A DNA stretch of 64,000 nt from Sphingomonas sp. (GTDB lineage: Bacteria > Pseudomonadota > Alphaproteobacteria > Sphingomonadales > Sphingomonadaceae): assembly GCA_017304655.1 (NCBI GenBank), contig JAFKLY010000005.1:186001-250000 (forward strand). The letters run 5' to 3'. Positions 27,242 to 34,765 of the stretch are shown piece by piece (the stretch's first letter is position 1; every line of letters begins with the position of its first letter). The notes below the pieces were generated by a model. The model had not been told where the DNA came from and did no database searches. It saw nothing but the letters and a program-made list of their open reading frames with translations. A program made the position numbers and the translations under genes.

Positions 27242-27514
27242 ATGGAAAACGGTGATTTCTTCATCGGCATTGCTCAGCAGGCGTTGTGGGTGGCGGCGCT
27301 CGCCACCGGGCCGATCCTCATCCCGGCGCTGCTCTGCGGCATTGTCATCGGCATGATCCAGGCCGCGACGTCGATCAACGAGGCGACGCTGTCCTATGTG
27401 CCCAAGCTGATCGTCGTCGGCGCGACGCTGGTTCTGTTCGGCAGCTCGATCCTCATGCTGGTCGCTGACTTCACGCGCGAGATCTTCGAGCGGATTCCGG
27501 ACATTCTGTCATGA
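27242..27514 (+). CDS. fliQ: Flagellar export gate protein FliQ
   Basis: FliQ, 90 aa, has two membrane hairpin helices: AQQALWVAALATGPILIPAL with LCGIVIGMIQAATSINEATL, then VPKLIVVGATLVLFGSSILM. The family signature QAATSINEATLSYVPK is intact. It packs around the FliP-FliR helix of the export gate. It lies 35 bases after fliP and overlaps fliR by 4 bases. Confidence 0.96.
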   Translation: MENGDFFIGIAQQALWVAALATGPILIPALLCGIVIGMIQAATSINEATLSYVPKLIVVGATLVLFGSSILMLVADFTREIFERIPDILS

Positions 27515-28287
27515 TCGCGCCGGGCTTTGCCGGGGTCGAGGCGCAGCTCTGGCTGTGGTTGCTCGCCATGGTGCGCCCGGGCGCTGCCTTCATCGCCGCG
27601 CCCATCTTCGGTGCGGCCGCCGTGCCGGTGCAGTTGCGCATCATCCTCAGCCTCGCCATCGGCATGGCGGCGCTCAACAGCGTGCCGTTCGTGCTCCCGC
27701 CCGATGGGCTGGCGAGTGTCGCCGGTGTCGCGCTGGTCGCGGCGGAAGTAGTCGCCGGCCTCAGCCTCGGCTTCGCGCTGCAGATCGGCTATTCGGCGGC
27801 ATTCATTGCCGGCGAGACGATCGCCAACGCCATGGGCCTCGGCTTCTCCAACATGGTCGATCCACTGACCGGCCAGTCGACGCCCGTCGTCGGCCAGTTT
27901 CTTTCGATCATTGCCACCTTTCTGCTGCTGGCGATGGATGGGCACCTGCTGCTCATCCGATTCATCGTGGCGAGCTATCAGGCGCTGCCGCCGGGCAATC
28001 TCATGCCGGCCGGCGCCTTCGAGGCGCTGGCCCGTTTCGGCGGGGCGATGTTCGCTTCCGGCGCCATCATCGCGCTGCCGGTGACCTTCACGCTCATTCT
28101 CGTCCAGCTCGTGATGGCGATGCTGGCGCGGACCGCGCCGTCGCTCAATCTCTTTGCGGTCGGTATGCCGGCCACGTTGCTTGCCGGTCTCGTCCTGCTC
28201 GCGGTCGGCGCGCCGGTGATGGGCGCGGCGATCTCCGACACGCTGCGCCAGAGTCTGGACATGGTCCAGACTCTCTCCGGAGGCTGA
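27511..28287 (+). CDS. fliR: Flagellar export gate protein FliR
   Basis: FliR, 258 aa, polytopic with about six membrane helices. Family segments include RPGAAFIAAPIFGAAAVPVQ near the N terminus, EVVAGLSLGFALQIGYSAAF, GFSNMVDPLTGQSTPVVGQF, and the C-terminal APSLNLFAVGMPATLLAGLV. It completes the FliPQR gate and contacts FlhB, which is encoded 3 bases downstream. Confidence 0.95.
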   Translation: MIAPGFAGVEAQLWLWLLAMVRPGAAFIAAPIFGAAAVPVQLRIILSLAIGMAALNSVPFVLPPDGLASVAGVALVAAEVVAGLSLGFALQIGYSAAFIAGETIANAMGLGFSNMVDPLTGQSTPVVGQFLSIIATFLLLAMDGHLLLIRFIVASYQALPPGNLMPAGAFEALARFGGAMFASGAIIALPVTFTLILVQLVMAMLARTAPSLNLFAVGMPATLLAGLVLLAVGAPVMGAAISDTLRQSLDMVQTLSGG

Positions 28288-28290
28288 GCC

Positions 28291-29433
28291 ATGGCGGCAG
28301 ACGGCCCCGGCGGCGAAAAGACAGAAAAGCCAACAGCCAAGCGGCTGTCAGAAGCCGCCAAGAAAGGTGACATCCTCCAGTCGCGCGAGCTGTCCACCGC
28401 CATGGTGGTGATGGCCGGCGTGGCTTGGCTCGCTTTCTCCGGCCCGGCGCTCGTCGCGGCGATCCGGCAGATGCTGGCGGAGGGACTAAGCTTCGACAGC
28501 AGCGATATCGCGTCTTTCGCGCCGGAACAGCGCGCAGTTCACCTGCTTGGGACCGTCGCGATGCCGCTCGCCGGCGTGCTGCTGGCGACACTTGCCGCCG
28601 CCATCGCCGCGCCGGCGCTGCTCGGCTCGCTGGGGTTCCGCCCCGGCGCGTTCCAGCCCAAGTTCGAGAAGCTCAATCCCGCCAGCGGCCTCAAGCGCAT
28701 CTTCAGCGTCAATGGCCTGGTCGAGCTGGTCAAGTCGCTCGCCAAGATCCTGCTGCTGGGGTCGATCGGCGGCTATCTGATCTGGCACCGGATGGACGAG
28801 ATCCACAATATGGGCAAGGCGGGCATCGAACCGGCGATCAGTGAGCTGGGGTCGGTCTTCATCCTCGTCGCGCTCACGCTCGCGGCCTCCCTGTTCATCG
28901 TCGCGGGCATCGACGTGCCGGCGCAGATCATGCAGCGCACCAAGCGGCTGAACATGACGAAGCAGGAGATCAAGGAAGAGCATAAGGAGAGCGAAGGCTC
29001 GCCGGAAGTGAAGGGCGCCATCCGCCGCAGGCAATATGAAACGCTCAACGGGTCGGTGCGCAAGGCGGTCGAGGAAGCCTCCGTCATCCTGACCAACCCG
29101 ACGCACTTTGCGGTCGCGCTGCGCTATCATCCGGGGCGGGATGCCGCGCCGATCGTGCTGGCGCGCGGCGTGGACGACATCGCCGCCGCCATCCGTGAGC
29201 TGGCGCAGGACAAGAGCGTGCCGGTCCTGCAATATCCCGAGCTCACCCGCGCCATCTACTTCACGTCGCGCGCGGGTCAGGAGATTGACGAGCGGCTGTT
29301 CATGGCCGTCGCCACGGTGCTCGCCTTCGTCTTCCGCATCGAGAACCGCATGGCGAGCGAAATGGACCGCCCGCACATTGATCTGCCCGAGTCGCTCCGC
29401 TTCGATGCGAACGGCAAAAACATCGTGAATTAA
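28291..29433 (+). CDS. flhB: Flagellar export switch protein FlhB
   Basis: FlhB, 380 aa, has a cytosolic N terminus (GEKTEKPTAKRLSEAAKKGD), four membrane helices and a C-terminal cytoplasmic domain with the autocleavage motif NPTH at about residues 269-272 (VILTNPTHFAVALRY). Cleavage and interaction with FliK switch export from hook to filament proteins. It is the last gene of the fliE-flhB run; the next gene starts 58 bases later and appears to have its own promoter box (29431-29456) overlapping the end of flhB. Confidence 0.96.
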   Translation: MAADGPGGEKTEKPTAKRLSEAAKKGDILQSRELSTAMVVMAGVAWLAFSGPALVAAIRQMLAEGLSFDSSDIASFAPEQRAVHLLGTVAMPLAGVLLATLAAAIAAPALLGSLGFRPGAFQPKFEKLNPASGLKRIFSVNGLVELVKSLAKILLLGSIGGYLIWHRMDEIHNMGKAGIEPAISELGSVFILVALTLAASLFIVAGIDVPAQIMQRTKRLNMTKQEIKEEHKESEGSPEVKGAIRRRQYETLNGSVRKAVEEASVILTNPTHFAVALRYHPGRDAAPIVLARGVDDIAAAIRELAQDKSVPVLQYPELTRAIYFTSRAGQEIDERLFMAVATVLAFVFRIENRMASEMDRPHIDLPESLRFDANGKNIVN

Positions 29434-29456
29434 AGCTTAGTTCAACTCGTCCGTCC
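29431..29456 (+). promoter_or_regulatory. Putative sigma-28-type promoter before the 29492 gene
   Basis: TAAA (29431-29434), overlapping the flhB stop, is followed after 16 bases by CCGTCC (29451-29456), the layout also seen before fliD and, with one extra base, before fliC. Confidence 0.4.
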
Positions 29457-29491
29457 TTTATTGATGGGGACACATTAGGAAATGATGTGTC

Positions 29492-29929
29492 ATGAACGAG
29501 TTTTTGCCCCGCACCGGGCCGGTAGCCTCAATCGTCAGCACCACGGATCGCGGTCGCACCTTCGTGCGCGTCCCTGCCGCAGCGCGGGAGGCCGGCAAAC
29601 AGGCTGATGCTGCAAAGCTTAAAGAGCCTGCGTCCGCCCGTCGGGCCGCTGTCGCTGCCGACTATGCCAGAATCCGCGCCGACATTGCTGACGTGCTGGC
29701 GAACATAGCCCCACCGCACGACGCGAGCGGGGCGACGGTTGAGACGGCCGATGATGCGCTCATGGCGCTGATGCCGCAGCCGGTGATCGTCCTGCCGTTG
29801 CCGCCGACCGATCCGCACATCGTCGCCTTTGTCGCGCAGGTCGCACAGTCGCTTGCCGAAAAGGCGGCGCTGACGCGTGCTGCCCAGGCGAACGCGGCGT
29901 CCGAAGTGGTCGAGGCTGCGGCGGCCTGA
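29492..29929 (+). CDS. Unrecognised protein between flhB and fliD
   Basis: I do not recognise this 145 aa protein. It has no signal peptide or membrane helix. Residues 1-60 are basic with Ala/Arg-rich stretches (RVPAAAREAGKQADAAKLKE), a helical region follows (DYARIRADIADVLANIA), then a hydrophobic Pro-rich strand segment (LMPQPVIVLPLPPTDP) and an Ala-rich C-terminal helix (IVAFVAQVAQSLAEKAALTR). It is not FlaG-like, although FlaG often precedes fliD. A promoter box of the fliC/fliD type stands before it. A late-stage flagellar role (chaperone, export substrate or anti-sigma-like factor) is possible but unproven. Confidence 0.65.
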   Translation: MNEFLPRTGPVASIVSTTDRGRTFVRVPAAAREAGKQADAAKLKEPASARRAAVAADYARIRADIADVLANIAPPHDASGATVETADDALMALMPQPVIVLPLPPTDPHIVAFVAQVAQSLAEKAALTRAAQANAASEVVEAAAA

Positions 29930-29980
29930 GCCGCCTCAACGAAAAGCGAGCGCCAAACGCGATTTTCGCGTGTGATCTCC

Positions 29981-30009
29981 TAAAGATCGCGCGCGCCCTG
30001 CCGTTCTGG
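29981..30009 (+). promoter_or_regulatory. Putative sigma-28-type promoter of fliD
   Basis: TAAA (29981-29984), 15 bases, then GCCGTTCTGG (30000-30009), ending 22 bases before the fliD ATG. The CCGTTCTGG string is identical to that in the fliC box. Confidence 0.5.
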
Positions 30010-30031
30010 GAGAACGAAAGGAAGTCGCGCA

Positions 30032-31426
30032 ATGGCTGTCGATATCGCAAGTTCTCTCGGAGTCGGATCGGGCATCAACACGACCCAGCTCGTGTCCGAT
30101 CTGACGAGCGCGACCTACGACCCCAAGATTGAGGCGGTCAACACGCGCGCATCGACCAACAATGCGCGCATTTCTGCCCTTGCATCGGCCAAGAGTTCGC
30201 TCAGCACCTTCTCGACAGCCCTGACCGAGCTGCTCAAGAGCACCAGCTATAACGGCCAGCCCGTCTCGAACGATACCTCGGTCGCCACGGTCAGCCTGAT
30301 TTCCGGTGGCGTGCCCAAGGGTCTGCCGGCGCAGCTTGAGGTGCAGCAGCTGGCAAAGGCGCAGGTGCTCCAGTCTGCGACGCTGGCCGACACGACAACG
30401 GTGGCGGGCACCGGCTCGCTGACGCTCACCGTCGGCACGACGACCAAGACGATCACGCTTGCCAGCCCGAACAACACGCTGGCTGATCTGGCATCCGCGA
30501 TCAACGCATCCGATGCCGGTGTCACGGCCTCGATCGTCAAGGACCAGAATGGTGCGCGCATCGTCATCAAGGGCGAAACGGGGCTGGCCAAGGCCTTCAC
30601 CCTGACGGCCAATGCCGATGCCGACACGGATCTCCAGCGCTTCACCTGGGACGGCACGACCGGTGGGCTGACGCGCAGCCAGACCGCGCAGAACGCGCTG
30701 ATCAAGATCGACAATGTCGCGATGGAATTCGGCACCAACGAGGTGAGCGGCGCGATCCCCTATGTGCGGATCGACCTGAACAAGGCTGCGCCCGGCACGC
30801 TGGTGACGCTGGCGACCGATCAGCCGACGAGCAGCATGTCCGACCTCGTCCAGGAGTTCGTCACGGCCTACAACAACCTCAAGACCAGCCTCAATTCGGC
30901 GACCCAGCGCGCATCGGACGGCAGCACGGTTGGCCTGCTTTCGACCGATTCCGGCGTGCGCGAAATGGCGCGCCGCCTGTCGACCCTCACCAGCACGCCG
31001 CTCGCGACCACGGGCACCTATCGCACGCTCGCCGACCTTGGCGTGCGCACCGAGCGTGACGGCACGCTGACGGTGGACACCGCCAAGCTCAACGCGGCGC
31101 TCGCGGCCGATCCGGAAGGTGTGACGCAGATGCTTAACCCGACGGTGTCGAGCACGGCGAATCCCGGCATCGCCGGTGCGCTCAAGTCGGTCACCGATTA
31201 TCTCAACGGCACGGATGGCCCCCTCGCGGCCTCGAAGGCCGTCTACGACAAGCTGCAGACGAGTCTCTCCAAGCAGCTCGAAAAGCTGGACTCGGCTCGC
31301 TCCGACTATTCGGCCCAGCTCACCAAGACCTATTCGGCGATGCAGTCTCGCCTGCTCCAGTTCAAGGCCACCCAGTCCTATCTGGAGCAGCAGATCGCCG
31401 CCTGGAACAACACCGGCAACAACTAA
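30032..31426 (+). CDS. fliD: Flagellar filament cap protein FliD
   Basis: FliD, 464 aa, is the cap under which flagellin subunits fold. The N-terminal FliD domain is clear (SSLGVGSGINTTQLVSDLTS, then TKTITLASPNNTLADLASAI). The large middle region and the C-terminal FliD domain (ASDGSTVGLLSTDSGVREMA, TYRTLADLGVRTERDGTLTV and a C-terminal coiled coil) are present. An AAAGGAAG ribosome-binding site precedes the ATG. It has its own promoter-like box and is followed by its usual partner fliS. Confidence 0.95.
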   Translation: MAVDIASSLGVGSGINTTQLVSDLTSATYDPKIEAVNTRASTNNARISALASAKSSLSTFSTALTELLKSTSYNGQPVSNDTSVATVSLISGGVPKGLPAQLEVQQLAKAQVLQSATLADTTTVAGTGSLTLTVGTTTKTITLASPNNTLADLASAINASDAGVTASIVKDQNGARIVIKGETGLAKAFTLTANADADTDLQRFTWDGTTGGLTRSQTAQNALIKIDNVAMEFGTNEVSGAIPYVRIDLNKAAPGTLVTLATDQPTSSMSDLVQEFVTAYNNLKTSLNSATQRASDGSTVGLLSTDSGVREMARRLSTLTSTPLATTGTYRTLADLGVRTERDGTLTVDTAKLNAALAADPEGVTQMLNPTVSSTANPGIAGALKSVTDYLNGTDGPLAASKAVYDKLQTSLSKQLEKLDSARSDYSAQLTKTYSAMQSRLLQFKATQSYLEQQIAAWNNTGNN

Positions 31427-31479
31427 GGCGCGGACGGCCAGACCGGCGCCATAACGACGAGAAAATGGGGAACACGCAG

Positions 31480-31872
31480 ATGTACATGGGTCAGCAGCAG
31501 TCAATGAAGGCAGCACGGCGCTATGCGGCGGTCGATACCGGCAGCCGGGTGGAAAGCGCGACGCCCCATCAGCTCGTGCGCATCCTGTTCGATGAGTTGC
31601 TGCTGGCGCTGGATACGTCCGCTCTCGCTTTGCGTGCCGGCGATCGCCACAAATGCCTGGACCGGCAAACGCGTGCGCTGACCATGCTCCATGCGCTGGA
31701 ATCGAGCCTTGATTACGAGCGCGGCGGCGATGTCGCGGTCAGCCTCGCCATCGTTTACCGGGAAGTGCGTCGCCGCGTGCTGCTGGCGACATCCACCCAG
31801 AACGCCGAACCCATGGAAGCCGCCCGCGGCTTCATCGCGGAAATCGCCGGGGCCTGGAACCAGATTGGCTGA
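31480..31872 (+). CDS. fliS: Flagellin chaperone FliS
   Basis: FliS, 130 aa, binds the C terminus of flagellin to prevent early polymerisation. The family pattern is visible: Ala/Tyr-rich start (AARRYAAVDTGSRVESATPH), HQLVRILFDELLLAL, and helices up to AGAWNQIG. The ATG at 31480 gives the usual MY start and has GGGGA 9 bases upstream; an ATG at 31465 would add five residues. It is 53 bases after fliD, so the two are likely one transcript. Confidence 0.9.
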   Translation: MYMGQQQSMKAARRYAAVDTGSRVESATPHQLVRILFDELLLALDTSALALRAGDRHKCLDRQTRALTMLHALESSLDYERGGDVAVSLAIVYREVRRRVLLATSTQNAEPMEAARGFIAEIAGAWNQIG

Positions 31873-31934
31873 TCGCGCTGCGCGGACCCAATAAGCCCTT
31901 GGCAGGAGCCGCCGGGCAGCGATAGGCATCGCCC

Positions 31935-32663
31935 ATGAGCGACACTGCCGATCCGCCCGCCCTGCCGACCAATCTTGATGCGAGCTGGCGCGATGCGCTC
32001 GCCGACGAATTCGCCGCGCCTTACATGGCCGATCTCAAGCGCTTCCTCGTCGAGCGCAAGGCGGCGGGTGCACGCATCTTCCCGCGTGGCAGCGACTGGT
32101 TCAACGCGCTGGCGCTGACGCCGCTGCCCGCCGTGCGCGCCGTCATTCTGGGGCAGGACCCCTATCATGGGCCAGGGCAGGCCCATGGCCTGTGCTTTTC
32201 CGTGCCGCCCGGCGTCCGCCCGCCGCCCAGTCTGGTCAACATCTTCAAGGAGCAGCGCGCCGATCTCGGCCTTGCGCCGCCGCGCCATGGCCATCTCGCG
32301 CATTGGGCGCAGCAGGGCGTACTGCTGCTCAACAGCGTGCTGACGGTGGAGATGGGGCAGGCCGGCGCCCATGCCAATCGGGGCTGGGAGCGCTTCACCG
32401 ATGCCGTGATCGCGCGGGTGGCGGCGCAGCCGGCGCCGGTCGCGTTTCTGCTTTGGGGCGCTTATGCCCAGCGCAAGGCGGGCTTCGTCGAGGATGTCTC
32501 GCAGGGTGGCCGACACCTTGTGCTGCGTGCCCCGCACCCCTCGCCGCTTTCGGCGCATAACGGCTTCTTCGGTTGCGGCCATTTCTCGAAAGCCAATGCC
32601 TATCTGGCGGAGAAAGGCCGGGGCACGATCGACTGGTCGCTGCCGGACGAGTCTCCGGCCTGA
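31935..32663 (+). CDS. ung: Uracil-DNA glycosylase
   Basis: Family 1 uracil-DNA glycosylase, 242 aa, which removes uracil from DNA as the first step of base-excision repair. The water-activating motif GQDPYHGPGQAHG (Asp75) and the DNA-intercalation loop HPSPLSAHNGFFGCGHF are intact. The substrate-binding VLLLNSVLTVE and LLWGAYAQ segments are also present. It lies just beyond the flagellar block and converges on the toxin-antitoxin pair. Confidence 0.96.
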   Translation: MSDTADPPALPTNLDASWRDALADEFAAPYMADLKRFLVERKAAGARIFPRGSDWFNALALTPLPAVRAVILGQDPYHGPGQAHGLCFSVPPGVRPPPSLVNIFKEQRADLGLAPPRHGHLAHWAQQGVLLLNSVLTVEMGQAGAHANRGWERFTDAVIARVAAQPAPVAFLLWGAYAQRKAGFVEDVSQGGRHLVLRAPHPSPLSAHNGFFGCGHFSKANAYLAEKGRGTIDWSLPDESPA

Positions 32664-32675
32664 GACTGGTCCGGC

Positions 32676-33062
32676 TCAGACGCGGCGGATGGAGCCGGGA
32701 TAGCCGGTGAACTCGGTGTCGAGCGTCAGCAGGGTCAGATCCTCCACCATCGCCTGCGCCACCAGCATCCGGTCGAACGGATCGGCATGGCGGGCGGGCA
32801 AGGTCGCCATGGCGGCGACATGCGCGCCGGTGACGGCAATCTCCTCATAGCCATTGTCGATGAGACCGCGCCGCAGCCGCCGGGTGTCGACCAGCAGGTC
32901 GGGGCGCTCCGCGCTCGCCTTGGTGGTGATCTCCCAAAGGCTGGCGACGCTGAAGAACAGGTCGTTCTCGGGGTCGCGGATAAGGCGCAGCGCGGTGAGG
33001 GTGAGGCGATCGGGCTGGCTCGCGGCCAGCAGCAGAAGCTGCGTATCGAGCAACAGCTTCAT
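32676..33062 (-). CDS. PIN-domain toxin, VapC family
   Basis: Predicted VapC-type ribonuclease toxin, 128 aa. PIN-domain acidic residues are present: Asp6 (LLLDT), Glu44 (SLWEITTK), Asp94/Asp97 (HADPFDRMLVAQA) and Asp115 (TLDTEF). The HADPFDRML motif is typical of the VapC subgroup paired with Phd/YefM-type antitoxins. It overlaps the antitoxin stop by 4 bases and is cotranscribed from the antitoxin promoter. All catalytic acids are intact, so it looks functional. VapC enzymes cleave tRNA or rRNA; the target here is unknown. Confidence 0.9.
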   Translation of the reverse strand: MKLLLDTQLLLLAASQPDRLTLTALRLIRDPENDLFFSVASLWEITTKASAERPDLLVDTRRLRRGLIDNGYEEIAVTGAHVAAMATLPARHADPFDRMLVAQAMVEDLTLLTLDTEFTGYPGSIRRV

Positions 33063-33307
33063 GACGTTTGCCCCGCCCGACTTGCCGCCGCGCCGGGCAG
33101 GGCGATCCGGTCGAAGTCGTCGGGGATGCGGAACTCGCCCATCAGGAAGCCGGTACGCCGCCGCTCGCGTGCGGCCGGGGCGTCGAGCGGTACAAGCTTG
33201 GCGACAGGCTTGCCGGCCTTGGCGATCACGACCGTCTCGCCGCGCGCCGCCCGGTCGACCAGCCGGGAAAGATGGGTCTTCGCATCGTGGATATTGACCG
33301 TCTCCAT
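33059..33307 (-). CDS. Antitoxin, Phd/YefM-like (VapB role)
   Basis: Antitoxin of 82 aa. The N-terminal DNA-binding fold is of the Phd/YefM type (METVNIHDAKTHLSRLVDRA, then GETVVIAKAGKPVAKLVPL). The C-terminal tail (GEFRIPDDFD) matches toxin-wrapping tails of antitoxins paired with VapC. It precedes and overlaps the toxin gene, has a GGGAGG ribosome-binding site, and a -35/-10 pair enclosing a palindrome lies directly upstream, consistent with autorepression. Confidence 0.9.
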   Translation of the reverse strand: METVNIHDAKTHLSRLVDRAARGETVVIAKAGKPVAKLVPLDAPAARERRRTGFLMGEFRIPDDFDRIALPGAAASRAGQTS

Positions 33308-33319
33308 GGCGACCTCCCG

Positions 33320-33348
33320 GTTAAACTAGACTAGCTAAGCTTAGTCAA
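33320..33348 (-). promoter_or_regulatory. Promoter and operator of the toxin-antitoxin pair
   Basis: On the minus strand TTGACT (33348-33343) and TTTAAC (33325-33320) are separated by exactly 17 bases. The perfect palindrome CTAAGCTTAG (33335-33344) overlaps the -35 and spacer, a good place for repression by the antitoxin complex. Confidence 0.6.
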
Positions 33349-33449
33349 AAATGGATGCGGCCGCAATCTGCAGGGCGGCACGGGCCTTTTCGCGCCTGCA
33401 AAAATCCGGCAGGGACGGTGGACCTGTTTTTGATTCGGACCCGCTGCCC

Positions 33450-34376
33450 ATGGCTTCCGGCCTTGCCGCCCTGCTTGATGATGTCGCCGCGATCGCGCGG
33501 CTTGCCGCTGCGTCGCTCGACGACGTGTCCGCTGCCGCAGGCAAGGCCAGCGTGAAGGCTGCCGGTGTGGTGGTCGACGATACCGCCGTCACGCCGACCT
33601 ATGTGACCGGCTTCTCGCCCGAGCGGGAACTGCCGATGATCTGGCGTATCGCGCTGGGGTCGCTGCGCAACAAGCTGCTGATCCTGCTGCCGGTCGCGCT
33701 CCTGCTCAGTGCCTTCCTGCCCGTCGCCATCACCCCGCTGCTGATGGTGGGCGGCGCGTTCCTGTGTTTCGAGGGCGCCGAGAAGATCCTGGAGCTGCTC
33801 CTGCACGGCAGTCATGGCGAGGAGACGGACGAAGAGACGGGCGATCCGGCGCATCTGGAGAAAGAGAAAGTCTCCGGCGCCATCCGCACCGATCTCATCC
33901 TGTCGGCGGAGATCATGGCAATCGCGCTATCCGACGTCGCAAGCCGGCCGATCCTCACGCAGGCAGTGGTGCTGGTGGTGGTCAGCCTGCTGGTGACGGC
34001 GGGCGTCTATGGCGCCGTTGCCCTCATCGTGAAGCTCGATGACATCGGCCTGCATTTCGCGCGGAAGGAGTCCGCGCTCGTCCGGCGCATCGGCCGCGCG
34101 CTGGTGCGGCTCATGCCGGCGATCCTGAGCTTTCTGGAAAGCGTGGGCATGGCGGCGATGCTCTGGGTGGGCGGCGGCATCATCCTGCACGGGCTGGAGG
34201 GCACGCCGCTCGCTCCCTTGCCCCATGGCGTCCACGCCGTCAGCGAGGCCGTGAGCCATGCCGGTCTCATTGTCTGGGCGATTGGCGCCTTGCTCTCTGC
34301 CGTCTTCGGCTTTCTCGTCGGGCTGGTGATCGTGGGCGCCGTTCACGCGGTCGCCAAGGTGCGCGGCAAGCACTGA
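33450..34376 (+). CDS. DUF808 inner-membrane protein (YedI-like)
   Basis: Membrane protein of 308 aa in the DUF808 family. The family start ASGLAALLDDVAAIARLAAA and DDVSAAAGKASVKAAGVVVDD is followed by TYVTGFSPERELPMIWRIA and KLLILLPVALLLSAFLP. Several further membrane helices follow. The ATG at 33450 matches the family start; an upstream ATG at 33351 would add 33 residues of no family character. Function is not established. It is divergent from the toxin-antitoxin pair. Confidence 0.87.
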   Translation: MASGLAALLDDVAAIARLAAASLDDVSAAAGKASVKAAGVVVDDTAVTPTYVTGFSPERELPMIWRIALGSLRNKLLILLPVALLLSAFLPVAITPLLMVGGAFLCFEGAEKILELLLHGSHGEETDEETGDPAHLEKEKVSGAIRTDLILSAEIMAIALSDVASRPILTQAVVLVVVSLLVTAGVYGAVALIVKLDDIGLHFARKESALVRRIGRALVRLMPAILSFLESVGMAAMLWVGGGIILHGLEGTPLAPLPHGVHAVSEAVSHAGLIVWAIGALLSAVFGFLVGLVIVGAVHAVAKVRGKH

Positions 34377-34404
34377 GCCCGGCGTTCGGGCGCGAATGAA
34401 AAGA

Positions 34405-34740
34405 TCAGCGCTCGGGCAGGCAGCCAAAGCCCGGCTTCAAGCGGGCAGAGCGCGTCGCCATCAATGGCACGGAGGCAGTCACGCGTTGGGCCTTGGGATC
34501 GTCCGCATAGCGCACCAGCGTCATCCAAGGGATTCCGGCCAGATCGTCATGGCAGCTGCCCAGCGCGCGCCCTTCCACATAGCGGCACGAGCAGGTCATG
34601 CGCGCGCCAAGACCCGCCGCCTGACCAGCCTGACGCTGCCAGCCCGGCCAGCTTACCGCGACATAGAAGGCGATCAGCCCGGCCGGCAGCCAGGCGAGCC
34701 GTCGCATCGCGCGAGTCGAAATCTTGGCGTCCCCTTTCAT
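34405..34740 (-). CDS. Conserved hypothetical membrane-anchored protein
   Basis: Protein of 111 aa with one N-terminal membrane helix (LAWLPAGLIAFYVAVSWPGW) and a small extracytoplasmic part containing a CxC pair (MTCSCRYVEGRALGSCHDDL) and a C-terminal FGCLPER. Four cysteines outside the membrane suggest disulfides or metal binding. I do not recognise a named family. It is divergently arranged with the serine hydrolase gene, 25 bases apart, so promoters must overlap the coding starts. Confidence 0.65.
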   Translation of the reverse strand: MKGDAKISTRAMRRLAWLPAGLIAFYVAVSWPGWQRQAGQAAGLGARMTCSCRYVEGRALGSCHDDLAGIPWMTLVRYADDPKAQRVTASVPLMATRSARLKPGFGCLPER

Positions 34741-34765
34741 CGCGCGGCGTGATAGGGCCTCGCCG

